Positions 31,789 to 39,938 of a stretch of 55,123 nucleotides of DNA are shown piece by piece. The notes below the pieces were generated by a model. The model was not told the origin of the DNA and did no database searches. It saw nothing but the letters and a program-made list of their open reading frames with translations. Source of the DNA: a virus. The position numbers and the translations under genes were made by a program. The stretch covers positions 1 through 55,123 of IMG/VR virus record IMGVR_UViG_3300046477_000451; one strand, given 5' to 3'. How positions within the stretch are numbered: position 1 is the stretch's first letter; each line of letters starts with the position of its first letter.

Positions 31789-32721
31789 GTGAGCACTGAC
31801 GACACCGTTTATGTTCTCGCCACCGATTCGGTACAGGCGTCCAAGTTGTTCGACCTGTACCGCAACGTTGCCGACGACGAGACCGCCCTCCAGATGCTCC
31901 GTAGCGGCATGATCAGCCCTGCCGAGGCGGAGGCGCACGAGCACCGGGCCCGCGCCGGTCGGGGACTGGTCTTTGCTGTCACTTACAAGGTCGTTGCATG
32001 CCCCCCGAACCGACCACCCGAGTCTGAGCAGGAGCACACCATGGCCACCCAGGAGATCCCCGCCCGCGAGCTGGTCGTCGGCGACATCATCGAGCAGGAC
32101 TACCGCACGTGGAAGGACCGCCGGATCGTCATCAACATCACCAAGACGTCCGCAGTCACCATCTCGTCCATCGGCACGAGCGGCCGGGTGCAGCTCACCC
32201 GCAAGGTAAAGGGCGAGCCCAAGGACGTCAGCGTGACCAAGATCGGCCACCGCGACCTGCGCCGTCAGGAGATCGACGGCCTGAAGAACTACGTGTCCAT
32301 GGGCGACTACAACCGCGCGATGTTCCGCCACGGCCGGTACTACGACCTGCCCCGCTTCGAGATCCTGTTCGGCTACGCGGAGGGCGAGGGCCCCTCCGGC
32401 TACGGCGACGACGGCGAGCTGGTGCGCACCATCACCAGCACCGAGTTCCCCGAGGGCGACAAGGTCGAGATCTCGCGGTGGATGCGCCCCGACTACTCCA
32501 CCAAGGAGCGCCCCGCCCCCGAGAAGGCGATGTACGGCGCCCGCGTGATCGAGGGGGAGCACGGCATCATGATTGGCTACGTGCGCGCCAACCTCGCCAG
32601 CGAGGAGGCCGCCGAACAGGCCGCCGACTTCTACCTCGGCAAGCGCTACTTCGACGGCTGGAGCGTCGAGCAGGCCCTCGGCCAGGCCCAGTACCTCGCT
32701 GACATCCTGCCCACCGCCTGA
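31789..32721 (+). CDS. Probable two-part fusion protein
   Basis: GTG at 31789 gives 310 residues. The first 70 (TDDTVYVLATDSVQASKLFDLYRNVADDETALQML...) look like a small folded domain, then a junk-like stretch ACPPNRPPESEQEHT leads to ATG 32041. That ATG has its own AGCAGGAGC ribosome site and encodes MATQEIPARELVVGDIIEQDYRTWKDRRIVINITKT... The junction repeats 31761-31783 almost exactly, so two genes may have fused by a frame change. The 226-residue C-terminal part may be made alone. Confidence 0.6.
   Translation: MSTDDTVYVLATDSVQASKLFDLYRNVADDETALQMLRSGMISPAEAEAHEHRARAGRGLVFAVTYKVVACPPNRPPESEQEHTMATQEIPARELVVGDIIEQDYRTWKDRRIVINITKTSAVTISSIGTSGRVQLTRKVKGEPKDVSVTKIGHRDLRRQEIDGLKNYVSMGDYNRAMFRHGRYYDLPRFEILFGYAEGEGPSGYGDDGELVRTITSTEFPEGDKVEISRWMRPDYSTKERPAPEKAMYGARVIEGEHGIMIGYVRANLASEEAAEQAADFYLGKRYFDGWSVEQALGQAQYLADILPTA
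32029..32043 (+). promoter_or_regulatory. Internal ribosome binding site and ATG
   Basis: CAGGAG lies before ATG 32041 inside the long frame. It matches the leaders of other genes here and decides whether 32041-32721 is a separate protein. Confidence 0.5.
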
Positions 32722-32735
32722 TCGGGAGCATCACC

Positions 32736-32945
32736 GTGGAGAACTTCAAGGTCCTGTACACCGCCGACGGCGTACGTCGGGTGACCGGCGTCAGCTACAG
32801 CCGGAGCGCTGCGGAGACGGCCGCCAAGCAGATGGGTGGCACGGTCGTCGGCCCCTTCAAGCCCGGCCAGGCGGTCGAGCCGGAGGACATCGAGCAGCCC
32901 CGCACCGGTCGCATCGTCCAGCGCAGGCACACCGCAGTCAAGTAA
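32736..32945 (+). CDS. Small hypothetical protein
   Basis: GTG after GGGAGC gives 69 residues. It looks like a small beta-alpha fold: FKVLYTADGVRRVTGVSYSRSAAETAAKQMGGTVVGPFKPG. No family is recognised. The next promoter begins 15 bp downstream. Confidence 0.65.
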   Translation: MENFKVLYTADGVRRVTGVSYSRSAAETAAKQMGGTVVGPFKPGQAVEPEDIEQPRTGRIVQRRHTAVK

Positions 32946-32959
32946 GTTCCTGAGAGCAC

Positions 32960-32989
32960 TTGACAACACGTAACAACGACGACTAGCTT
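32960..32989 (+). promoter_or_regulatory. Sigma-70-type promoter
   Basis: TTGACA (32960-32965), 18-bp spacer, TAGCTT (32984-32989). Drives the gene at 33031. Confidence 0.65.
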
Positions 32990-33030
32990 CGTCCTGTCAC
33001 CAACCACCCCGCCCGAATAAGGAGCGACGG

Positions 33031-33636
33031 ATGAATCTCCTCGGTCTTCGAAAGCTGATCGGCGACATGCTCTCCAGCCCGGCCCGCCCGAGCCTGCGCA
33101 CGGAGGACGTGCTGAACGTCGACTTCGTCAACCCCGAGACGACCGGCCCGTGGGCCCTGGACGTGCTCGTCAACGACGGCTCCGGCACCGACGCCACCCG
33201 CACCTACCGCGTCACCGTGGAGGAGAAGGCGGACGAGCCGACGTTCAACCTGCGGCTCACCCGCGCGCAGGTCTCCGCCCTGCTGATCGACGGCAATCGC
33301 GAGAAGTTCCCGACCCTGGACAGCGCCGACTCCACGGTCACTCTGTTCGAGGACGCGAAGCGCTGGTACCTGGACAACCCCGCGACCACCGCCCCGGCCC
33401 ACTGGGCGCAGATCAAGGACCGCCACGAGGGCGCGGGATGGCGCACGGTCGGCACCTCCGAGAAGAGCGGCCACGACGCCGCGTGGGGAACCCTGACCGA
33501 CGACATGCAGCGCCGGGGCCTTCGCTACGGCGAGCTGGCCGCGCACATCGCCGACATGGAGAACGGCGACGTCCTCACCGCCGAGGACGGCACCGAGTAC
33601 CGCATCCTCAAGCCGGGCCAGGAGATCGCCCAGTGA
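33031..33636 (+). CDS. Hypothetical protein
   Basis: The 201-residue protein starts ATG after AAGGAG. Mixed alpha-beta; VEEKADEPTFNLRLTRAQVSALL and WYLDNPATTAPAHWAQIKDRHEGAGW are its most regular parts. No family is recognised. It overlaps the following zinc-ribbon gene by GTGA. Confidence 0.7.
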   Translation: MNLLGLRKLIGDMLSSPARPSLRTEDVLNVDFVNPETTGPWALDVLVNDGSGTDATRTYRVTVEEKADEPTFNLRLTRAQVSALLIDGNREKFPTLDSADSTVTLFEDAKRWYLDNPATTAPAHWAQIKDRHEGAGWRTVGTSEKSGHDAAWGTLTDDMQRRGLRYGELAAHIADMENGDVLTAEDGTEYRILKPGQEIAQ

Positions 33637-34091
33637 GCACACCGCCCATGGTCTGTCAGGTCTGCAAGCGCCCCCTTGAGCGGAACGTCGCCAAGGGGAC
33701 GGGGGAGGAGACCTGGGAGCACCACGAGCAGGATTCCCTCTCCGGCCACAAGGCAATTCCCGTGGATCCCGAGACCGGAAAAGTCAAGGGCCGCTGCGAC
33801 TTCTGCAACCAGGACCTCGGGTCAGAAATGTTCGTCCTGCCGGTGTCGGATTTCCTGGCCGGACGGAACCCGGTGACCGGAAAGATGCAGGGCTACGAGG
33901 GCGACTGGATGGCCTGCGAAACCTGCGCACCGCTCATCGACGGCAACCAGTGGAACGCCCTGCTGCGCCGCGTCCAGGAAGCCTGGGAGAAGGACCACGG
34001 CATGGACGCCCCGGAGGACAAGAAGACCGCCTGGCGCGTCCTGTACCGCCTGCTCCGGCGCAACATCACCGGAGCGCTCCGCCCGGCCTAG
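33633..34091 (+). CDS. Zinc-ribbon-like protein
   Basis: GTG at GTGA gives 152 residues. It has CQVC, CDFC and CETC pairs (CQVCKRPL, RCDFCNQDLGS, MACETCAPLI), so probably one or two zinc sites. The C-terminus is helical (NQWNALLRRVQEAWEKD). Followed by a strong terminator. Unknown role. Confidence 0.75.
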   Translation: MSTPPMVCQVCKRPLERNVAKGTGEETWEHHEQDSLSGHKAIPVDPETGKVKGRCDFCNQDLGSEMFVLPVSDFLAGRNPVTGKMQGYEGDWMACETCAPLIDGNQWNALLRRVQEAWEKDHGMDAPEDKKTAWRVLYRLLRRNITGALRPA

Positions 34092-34109
34092 CAGGCCCGG
34101 GACATGACG

Positions 34110-34147
34110 AAGGCCCCCACCGAATCGAGCTGGCCGGTGGGGGCCTT
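34110..34147 (+). terminator. Terminator, first of a twin pair
   Basis: AAGGCCCCCACCG (34110-34122) pairs exactly with 34135-34147, ending in TTTCG. The same stem and downstream GTCCATGAGAACAC recur at 35974-36011. Confidence 0.8.
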
Positions 34148-34190
34148 TCGTCGTCCATGAGAACACGCGAAAGACGGATCCGCAAACAGC

Positions 34191-34219
34191 TAGACAACGG
34201 CTTCCAGAACCCGTAATGT
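34191..34219 (+). promoter_or_regulatory. Sigma-70-type promoter
   Basis: TAGACA (34191-34196), 17-bp spacer, TAATGT (34214-34219). Drives the gene at 34259. Confidence 0.65.
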
Positions 34220-34258
34220 CGTGCCCATCAACAACCGCTCCGCACCAGGAGGCACGAC

Positions 34259-35959
34259 ATGCCCGCTCGCATCGACCACTTCCAGCTCACCAACACGCTG
34301 GAGAAGATCGAGAAGATCAACGCCCGCGCGTCGAAGAAGGGCCTGACCGGCCGCCTGGACCTCAACGTCACCGAGGTCGAGGTCAAGAGCAAGGACGACA
34401 TGGGCTTCGAGGTCGTCGAGATCATGTACGACGTCGAGTTCTCCGGCGAGGCCCCCAAGCACAACGGCTGGACCTTCCTCGCGACCCTGGACTGGGACGA
34501 GAACGCGGGCCTGATCGTGCGCACCGCTCCGGGCGTCCACTCCGTCGACCGCGACGGCCTGCGCGAGGGCTGGTGCGACCACTGCCAGAAGAACCGCATC
34601 CGCCGTGAGACCTTCCTCGTCAAGAACGAGGAGACCGGCGAGGAGAAGCAGATCGGCCGCTCCTGCATCAAGGACTTCCTCGGCTGGGAGACCGGCATCT
34701 CCTGGCCGTCGACCCCGGCCGACGACGACGAGGAGCGCGAGTTCTACGGCTTCGGCGGGGGAGACCGCGACGTCTCCACTGACACCGTCCTCGCCTACGC
34801 CTGGGCCTGCGTCAAGGCGTTCGGGTTCGTCCGCTCCCAGGACTACCACGCCACGCCCACCGTGCAGCTCGTGCGCAACGCCATCAACCCCGGCAAGGGC
34901 CGCCGCGACAAGGAGTTCGCCGAGGCCATGCGCCCGCTCGCGGCCGAGGCCAAGGAGAAGGCCGCCGAGATCCGCGCGTTCATCCTCTCCGACGACTTCT
35001 CCGGCACCTCGGAGTACGTCCTCAACCTCAAGGCCATCGCGGCCGGTAAGCGTGCGTCCTCCCGCAACTTCGGCATCCTCGTCTCCGCCCCGCAGGCGTG
35101 GGCCCGCTTCAACGAGCAGACCCTCATCCGTAAGGCTCGCAGCGAGAAGCCGTCCGAGTGGATCGGCACCGCGCCCGACAAGGCCAAGGGCGTCAAGGGC
35201 TCCCGCATCACCTTCACCGGCATGATCGAGTCCATCCGGTACATCGACGGCCTGTACGGCGCCACCACCCTCTACCAGGTCCGCGACGAACTGTCCGGCG
35301 TGATCGTGAAGTGGTTCGCGTCCAACAACGCCCTCGGCGAGAACACGGGCGTGCGCGTCACCTTCCGTGGCACGGTCAAGGAGCACGACGAGTACAAGGG
35401 CATCAAGTCGACCGTCCTCACCCGCTGCACCCTCGTCGAGACCGCCGTGCCGGAGCCCAAGGCGTACGAGATCGACCCGGTCAAGAAGCCGCGTACGCCC
35501 CGCAAGACGGCCACCCCGGCCCCCGCGCCCGTCGAGGCTCCCGAGGTCGTCGAGGAGGCGCCCAGCGCCCCGGCCGAGCCGGTTGTCGTCGAGGAGGCGC
35601 AGCCGGAAATCGTGGAGGAGCCCGCGCCGGTTTCCCAGTCGGATTCTGTGGCGGACACCGCGCCGGAACCGGTTCGGAATCCGCTGCGGATGTTCGAGGG
35701 CGGCGCGGCCGGAATGGCCAAGCGATACGCCCCGGAAGGGCAGTCGGAATCCGACTCCCTCGCGCGACTGCGGGAGCTGCATGTATGGGTCCGCCTCGGT
35801 GACGACGTCGAGCGGATGAACATCGCCGATGGCTACGACCTGTTGGGCCAGGCGTACACCGAGGGCGCCGACTGGGTCGGTGGCAAGGGCTGGGCCGCTG
35901 CCGACTGGGGCGGCCTGCTGCTGGCCGTCGGCTGCGACAGCGTCGCGCCCTCCGTCTGA
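34259..35959 (+). CDS. Large zinc-finger protein with OB-like C-terminus
   Basis: The 566-residue protein starts ATG after ACCAGGAGG. WCDHCQKNRIRRETFLVKNEETGEEKQIGRSCIKDFLGWE is a zinc-ribbon segment known from plasmid and actinobacterial mobile elements. Residues about 310-400 (SRITFTGMIESIRYIDGLYGATTLYQVRDELSGVIVKWFAS) look like an OB-type beta domain, suggesting nucleic-acid binding. A Pro/Glu-rich linker precedes the last 90 residues. Has its own promoter and terminator. Confidence 0.7.
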   Translation: MPARIDHFQLTNTLEKIEKINARASKKGLTGRLDLNVTEVEVKSKDDMGFEVVEIMYDVEFSGEAPKHNGWTFLATLDWDENAGLIVRTAPGVHSVDRDGLREGWCDHCQKNRIRRETFLVKNEETGEEKQIGRSCIKDFLGWETGISWPSTPADDDEEREFYGFGGGDRDVSTDTVLAYAWACVKAFGFVRSQDYHATPTVQLVRNAINPGKGRRDKEFAEAMRPLAAEAKEKAAEIRAFILSDDFSGTSEYVLNLKAIAAGKRASSRNFGILVSAPQAWARFNEQTLIRKARSEKPSEWIGTAPDKAKGVKGSRITFTGMIESIRYIDGLYGATTLYQVRDELSGVIVKWFASNNALGENTGVRVTFRGTVKEHDEYKGIKSTVLTRCTLVETAVPEPKAYEIDPVKKPRTPRKTATPAPAPVEAPEVVEEAPSAPAEPVVVEEAQPEIVEEPAPVSQSDSVADTAPEPVRNPLRMFEGGAAGMAKRYAPEGQSESDSLARLRELHVWVRLGDDVERMNIADGYDLLGQAYTEGADWVGGKGWAAADWGGLLLAVGCDSVAPSV

Positions 35960-35973
35960 CCCCGGGCATGCAA

Positions 35974-36011
35974 AAGGCCCCCACCGCGTCCCGCTGGCCG
36001 GTGGGGGCCTT
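35974..36011 (+). terminator. Terminator, second of a twin pair
   Basis: AAGGCCCCCACCG (35974-35986) pairs with 35999-36011. Stem and the following GTCCATGAGAACAC match the unit at 34110, a local duplication. Confidence 0.8.
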
Positions 36012-36091
36012 CGGCGTCCATGAGAACACACCGCCCCGGCGGGGCTGGTCACAGCTTCATAACGCCTTGTAAAGCTAAGGGCTCAAAGGGC

Positions 36092-36120
36092 TTGACAAGG
36101 GGTGCCCCCTTCGGAAAGAT
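36092..36120 (+). promoter_or_regulatory. Sigma-70-type promoter
   Basis: TTGACA (36092-36097), 17-bp spacer, AAAGAT (36115-36120). A short GGGG-TG-CCCC palindrome fills the spacer. Drives the gene at 36155. Confidence 0.55.
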
Positions 36121-36154
36121 CGGCCCTCCCACCACACACGAAGGAGCGCACGAC

Positions 36155-37105
36155 ATGGACACGCAGCACGGATACCAGCTCGCACAGGTCGGCAAGGGCA
36201 AGGCGGTGCACTACAGCACCGGCAACGACGAAAGCGTCTGCGGTCGCCCCGTCGCCCGTTACCTCAGCTACGGGGACGCGGCCGAACGTGACTTCTGCAC
36301 CCGCTGCGTTCGCTACTCCGACACCCACGGCGACTACCAGGGTTACGACGACGAGAACGGCCGCCGCTGGCTGTCCATCACGAACCCGCGCCCGGCCCGC
36401 CCGGAGGACGCCACTTACTACCCCTCGGAGGCCGGTTGCCGTACCTGGCGCGAGGCGCAGGCCCGCCCGCTGTGGCTGGCCGGTGAGCGCGTCTCGGCCG
36501 TCGTCGAGGGCAACGGCACCCGCCTTTACGTCTTCCTGGGCGGAAAGATCATCTTTGAGGGCGACATGCCCACGGGCATCACGGGTAACGGCGACGTTGC
36601 CCCCTGGGTGCGTCAGTACGCCACCGGGTACGTGTGGGCCGCTGAGTACCGCACCCTTTGGAGCTACCGCGACCACGCCGGGCGCGTGTGGGGCCCGTAC
36701 GCCGATGCGGAGTTCCGCCACACCGACAGTTCGGCCGAACGGTACTGCCGGGGCATCGTCGACACGACCGGCGCCGGTGAGGTGATCCGTACGGACCGCA
36801 CCCCGGAGCACTTCGAGACGACCGGCCGCAACTGGACCGACGTGCGCACCGTCGTGCACGTGGCAGGCGCCCCGGAAGAGGCCGAGGAGGACGCCCCCGC
36901 GCACGGCCTGGAGATCGTGACCACGGAGGAGCTGCGCGCCCTCCTGGAGCCCGCCACGGCGCCCGTGACTGTCTGGGTGACCACGGGGAGCGGGGAGCGC
37001 ATCAACTACGCGCATGTGCCCAACGGTGACCCCGCCCGCGTCGCCGCGTTCATGGACGCCGCCCGCGCCGTGCCCCACTTCCGGGACGTCTCCACCGCCC
37101 GCTAG
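36155..37105 (+). CDS. Hypothetical protein with zinc-like cysteines
   Basis: ATG at 36155 follows AAGGAGCG, 316 residues. The N-terminus has SVCGRPVARY and FCTRCVRYSDTH, suggestive of a zinc site. The rest is Trp/Tyr-rich beta sequence with repeated RxW patterns and a helical C-terminus (LRALLEPA). No family was recognised. Confidence 0.7.
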   Translation: MDTQHGYQLAQVGKGKAVHYSTGNDESVCGRPVARYLSYGDAAERDFCTRCVRYSDTHGDYQGYDDENGRRWLSITNPRPARPEDATYYPSEAGCRTWREAQARPLWLAGERVSAVVEGNGTRLYVFLGGKIIFEGDMPTGITGNGDVAPWVRQYATGYVWAAEYRTLWSYRDHAGRVWGPYADAEFRHTDSSAERYCRGIVDTTGAGEVIRTDRTPEHFETTGRNWTDVRTVVHVAGAPEEAEEDAPAHGLEIVTTEELRALLEPATAPVTVWVTTGSGERINYAHVPNGDPARVAAFMDAARAVPHFRDVSTAR

Positions 37106-37154
37106 CCGTAGGTCACAGCTTTATAAAGACTTGTCCAGCGATCCCCGAAACTGG

Positions 37155-37182
37155 CTTTACAAGCCGTAATCGGGGGTACGTT
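37155..37182 (+). promoter_or_regulatory. Promoter with GCCGTAA in spacer
   Basis: TTTACA (37155-37160), 16-bp spacer, TACGTT (37177-37182). GCCGTAA at 37163. CCCCGA/TCGGGG arms surround it, another palindromic promoter. Confidence 0.5.
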
Positions 37183-37228
37183 GGTCACACAACAACACAC
37201 CAACCGCCCCACACCAGGAGGCCCCGCA

Positions 37229-37972
37229 ATGCGTACCGCCAACATCCCCGCCCTGTCCGTCTCGCCCGTCCGCGCCATCGTCGAGGGCTCGCGCACCTTC
37301 TGCGCTAAGGCCGGTCTGTCCACCCGCGACCACTGGGACTACTCCCGCGTGATCGTCGCCCCCTCGGCCGTCCAGAAGATCGCCGACGCGTACGCCGAAC
37401 TGCCGTTCATCGACAACGCCGCCCCGGCCGCGTGGCGTGCCATGGGCGAAGAGGTCAAGAGGCAGTTTGAGTTCATGACCGCTCCCGCGTCGCGTGGCGG
37501 CCTGGGCATCGCCGTGAGCGTCGAGGACGCTGACCCGTACGACATGAACAAGCAGGGCACCCGCGCTTTCTTCGAGGACGTCAAGGCGGGCCGCATGCGC
37601 ATCCTGTCGACGGCCAGCACGGGCGGGCACTTCTTCTTCGCCGACGACGTGAACGACATGTTCCGCGCCGTGCACGACGTGTTCGGCCACTGCGGCACCG
37701 GTCGCGGTGTCGACCGCCACGGCGAAGAGGCCGCGTTCCGTAAGCACTCCCTGATGTTCTCCCCGCTCGCCCGTAAGGCGCTGGCCACGGAGACCCGCGC
37801 GCAGAATCACGCGATGATCGCGGCCGGTGGCGTCTTCCAGACGCAGAAGGTCGCCGTTATGCCGCACTGGGCGCGGCAGTTCGAAGCCGTCCGCCCGTCC
37901 TCCCTCGCGGAGTACCGCGCCACGTTCAAGCAGGCCCAGAAGATGCACGCGGGCCAGGGTCTGGCCGAGTAG
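37229..37972 (+). CDS. Unknown protein with HDxFGH motif
   Basis: ATG after CAGGAGGCC gives 247 residues. FRAVHDVFGHCGTGRGVDRHGEEAAFRKHSLMFSPLARKALATETRAQNH has regularly spaced His, Asp and Glu, like a metal site: HDxFGH...H...E...H...E. Aromatic amino-acid hydroxylases use a broadly similar His-His-Glu arrangement, but overall similarity is not evident. It may be a metalloenzyme acting on host targets. Own promoter at 37155. Confidence 0.65.
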   Translation: MRTANIPALSVSPVRAIVEGSRTFCAKAGLSTRDHWDYSRVIVAPSAVQKIADAYAELPFIDNAAPAAWRAMGEEVKRQFEFMTAPASRGGLGIAVSVEDADPYDMNKQGTRAFFEDVKAGRMRILSTASTGGHFFFADDVNDMFRAVHDVFGHCGTGRGVDRHGEEAAFRKHSLMFSPLARKALATETRAQNHAMIAAGGVFQTQKVAVMPHWARQFEAVRPSSLAEYRATFKQAQKMHAGQGLAE

Positions 37973-38040
37973 CACCCGCCCCACACCACGGGGGCCGGGG
38001 AAACGCTCCGGCCCCCTCCCACCACAGGAGGACACAGACC

Positions 38041-38250
38041 ATGGCCAGCACCGCCCCCGCCCCCGCCCGCACCCCCGCCGCCCGTCTGCTGGACGTCTGG
38101 GAGCGCTGCGGCAGCACCACCCGCCGCCCGTCCGTGACGGTGCAACTCGCCGTAGTTCAGTACTGCGCCGACGTGCCCGGTACTCCCGTGCCCGCGCTGG
38201 ACGACGTGAACGCCGTTTACGCGCTAGTCGCATCGCTCCGCACCGCCTGA
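38041..38250 (+). CDS. Small hypothetical protein
   Basis: ATG after ACAGGAGGAC gives 69 residues: a Pro/Ala-rich start then a helical region (RLLDVWERCGSTTRR, VQLAVVQYCADV). No domain is recognised. It belongs to the AGGAGG-leader gene set. Confidence 0.65.
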   Translation: MASTAPAPARTPAARLLDVWERCGSTTRRPSVTVQLAVVQYCADVPGTPVPALDDVNAVYALVASLRTA

Positions 38251-38285
38251 CAACCAACCCACCCCACACCAGGAGGACACCCCAA

Positions 38286-38627
38286 ATGCGCGTAACCCAC
38301 ACCACCGCCGCCATGGTCGCCGCTCACCTCGGCGCCCTCACCCATGAGCGCGTGTCCGTCCAGGTCGGCACCGGCCGCGACGGGAAGGGGTACCGCGTCA
38401 CGGTCGCCCGCTCCCCGCTCGCGCGACAGCTCACGTGGGATTCCGCGCGGAACGAGGGACGGCAGGCGGTCGCGTACATGCTCGGCGCCGTGGACGCCTA
38501 CACCGACGGGGCCGCGTTCGACCGGCACGCGTTCCTGTCCGACCTGCGCCGCGCCCTGGCATGGCGCCCCGAACTGTCCGGCGCCCTGGCCATGGGCCAT
38601 GAGGACGGCACCGCCGCCCGCGCCTAG
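38286..38627 (+). CDS. Hypothetical protein
   Basis: ATG after ACCAGGAGGAC gives 113 residues with a beta-start (RVSVQVGTGRDGKGYRVTVARSPLARQ) and a helical end (HAFLSDLRRALAWRPELSGALAMG). No family is recognised; AGGAGG leader. Confidence 0.65.
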   Translation: MRVTHTTAAMVAAHLGALTHERVSVQVGTGRDGKGYRVTVARSPLARQLTWDSARNEGRQAVAYMLGAVDAYTDGAAFDRHAFLSDLRRALAWRPELSGALAMGHEDGTAARA

Positions 38628-38666
38628 CTCACCCCAACCAACCACCCCACACCAGGAGGTCACCCC

Positions 38667-39014
38667 ATGATCCGCACCGTCTACGGTTGCCCGGCCACCG
38701 CCCCGCACGCCCGCCACGACTGGACGTCTGCCCGCTTCGGCCGCGTCTCCTGTGACGGTCTCGACACGCCCCCCGCGCCCGCCGCGCCGCTCACCCCCTG
38801 GCAGCGCTCCGAGCGATTCGCCACCATGCGCGACGCGCAGCGGCAGGCGTGGGAGCGCCGCGAAGAGGCCGACTACATGGCCAGCGTCCGCCCGTCCATC
38901 ACCAGCCCCGTTCTGCGGGAGTTCAGCGCCGAGGACATCAGCACGCTTCGCGCGGAAGCGGCCCAGTGGGAGCACCTGGCCGCGTGGCTGAGCGCGTCTG
39001 TCCGCACCGCATAG
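38667..39014 (+). CDS. Hypothetical protein
   Basis: ATG after ACCAGGAGGTC gives 115 residues. GRVSCDGL precedes a helical second half (WQRSERFATMRDAQRQAWERREEADYMASVRP). No domain is recognised. It is the last gene before the terminator at 39034. Confidence 0.65.
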   Translation: MIRTVYGCPATAPHARHDWTSARFGRVSCDGLDTPPAPAAPLTPWQRSERFATMRDAQRQAWERREEADYMASVRPSITSPVLREFSAEDISTLRAEAAQWEHLAAWLSASVRTA

Positions 39015-39033
39015 GCCAGCACGCCCCCTGAGC

Positions 39034-39070
39034 AACCCCTCACCGCCCTAACTCGGGCCGGTGGGGGGTT
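39034..39070 (+). terminator. Terminator
   Basis: AACCCCTCACCG (39034-39045) pairs with CGGTGGGGGGTT (39059-39070) with one G-T pair, ending TTTCTTCG. Closes the AGGAGG-leader region. Confidence 0.7.
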
Positions 39071-39513
39071 TCTTCGTGTTCACCCCCACCACGGGGATAC
39101 AGGGCAACCCACGCCGTCCCGTGCTCCGCGTGCCACCGCTTCCCATGGCTCACCGCGTGCAGCCCCTCCGTGCACATGTCCACCCGCAGCACGTGCGCTG
39201 AATGCTTCAAAATGCAGCCCCGGAAGTCTGGGCCCATGCGGGCCAGGGAGCGCCGTACAGAGCGACACAGGGCCCGTGCGCACTCGTCCACGCTGGGATA
39301 CTCGCCCCATGCCTGGCCGACCCCCAACGCGCCCCACGACATGCCTACGCCCATACCTCCAGCCTGCCACCGTGCCGACAAAGGGGCCAGGGAATCCGGG
39401 GCCAGGGGAAGGCTCCCCACTGCTGACACCACAGAGAGACACAGCACCACGTCACCCCCTGCCATGCGGTCGCCAGGCTCACACCCAATACGCCGTAACT
39501 CCCTGGCCGCCAT
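39040..39513 (-). CDS. Possible minus-strand hypothetical protein
   Basis: The frame has 157 residues with a plausible helical Cys-rich part (VDECARALCRSVRRSLARMGPDFRGCILKHSAHVLRVDMC). It ends inside the terminator of the facing gene. The ribosome site is weak; an inner ATG at 39342 lies 13 bp after GGAGG. The composition is protein-like, but no family matches. The plus strand has a 141-residue frame here that looks less natural. Confidence 0.4.
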   Translation of the reverse strand: MAARELRRIGCEPGDRMAGGDVVLCLSVVSAVGSLPLAPDSLAPLSARWQAGGMGVGMSWGALGVGQAWGEYPSVDECARALCRSVRRSLARMGPDFRGCILKHSAHVLRVDMCTEGLHAVSHGKRWHAEHGTAWVALYPRGGGEHEETPHRPELGR

Positions 39514-39938
39514 GTTGTCGAGTTGCTACAGCGAACGCCACCCCTCCATATCTCGGGGCATATTTGCAGCAACGCAAATCGACGATTTGGGGTAGTGGCC
39601 TCATGAATAACGGCGAATTGGCATGCATAATATGCGTCGCGCGCAGGGGTTGACACCGCCCGGCTGGTGTGCCTGGCTGCTCCGTGTGGTGCAGGTCACG
39701 CCCTGGGCAAGGGTGCAGATACCGAAAGGAAGCGCGAGGCTTGATATTGCCTGGCTCAGGGGGTTGACGGGCGGCGTGTCAATAGTGTAGGGCCAATGAA
39801 TAAATATTCGACCCCCCTACCCTTAAATGCAAATTCGCAGAAGCAAAGGGCCTAGACAGCCGCGCAGCGCAACGGATGTGGGAACCGGACAGTGTCACAG
39901 TGCCAGGGGAATTCGGGGAATTGGGGGGATGGGGGGAC
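39514..39938. other. Non-coding, locally AT-rich interval
   Basis: No convincing gene. It holds AT-rich islands (GCATAATATGC near 39633, GAATAAATATTC near 39798), two TTGAC elements (39650, 39764), the second with a possible TAGGGC -10, and near-repeats of TGCAAAT/GCAAAT. It separates the two minus-strand frames. It could be a regulatory or origin-like region; nothing proves either. Confidence 0.4.

Noticed and set aside
39170-39595. Plus-strand 141-residue frame opposite 39040-39513
   Set aside because: Composition is Arg/Pro/His-biased and unlike a folded protein; the minus-strand frame is more plausible, though still weak.
39650-39690. Promoter at TTGACA 39650
   Set aside because: No TAnnnT at 16-18 bp; the following sequence is GC-rich with no gene in that direction.
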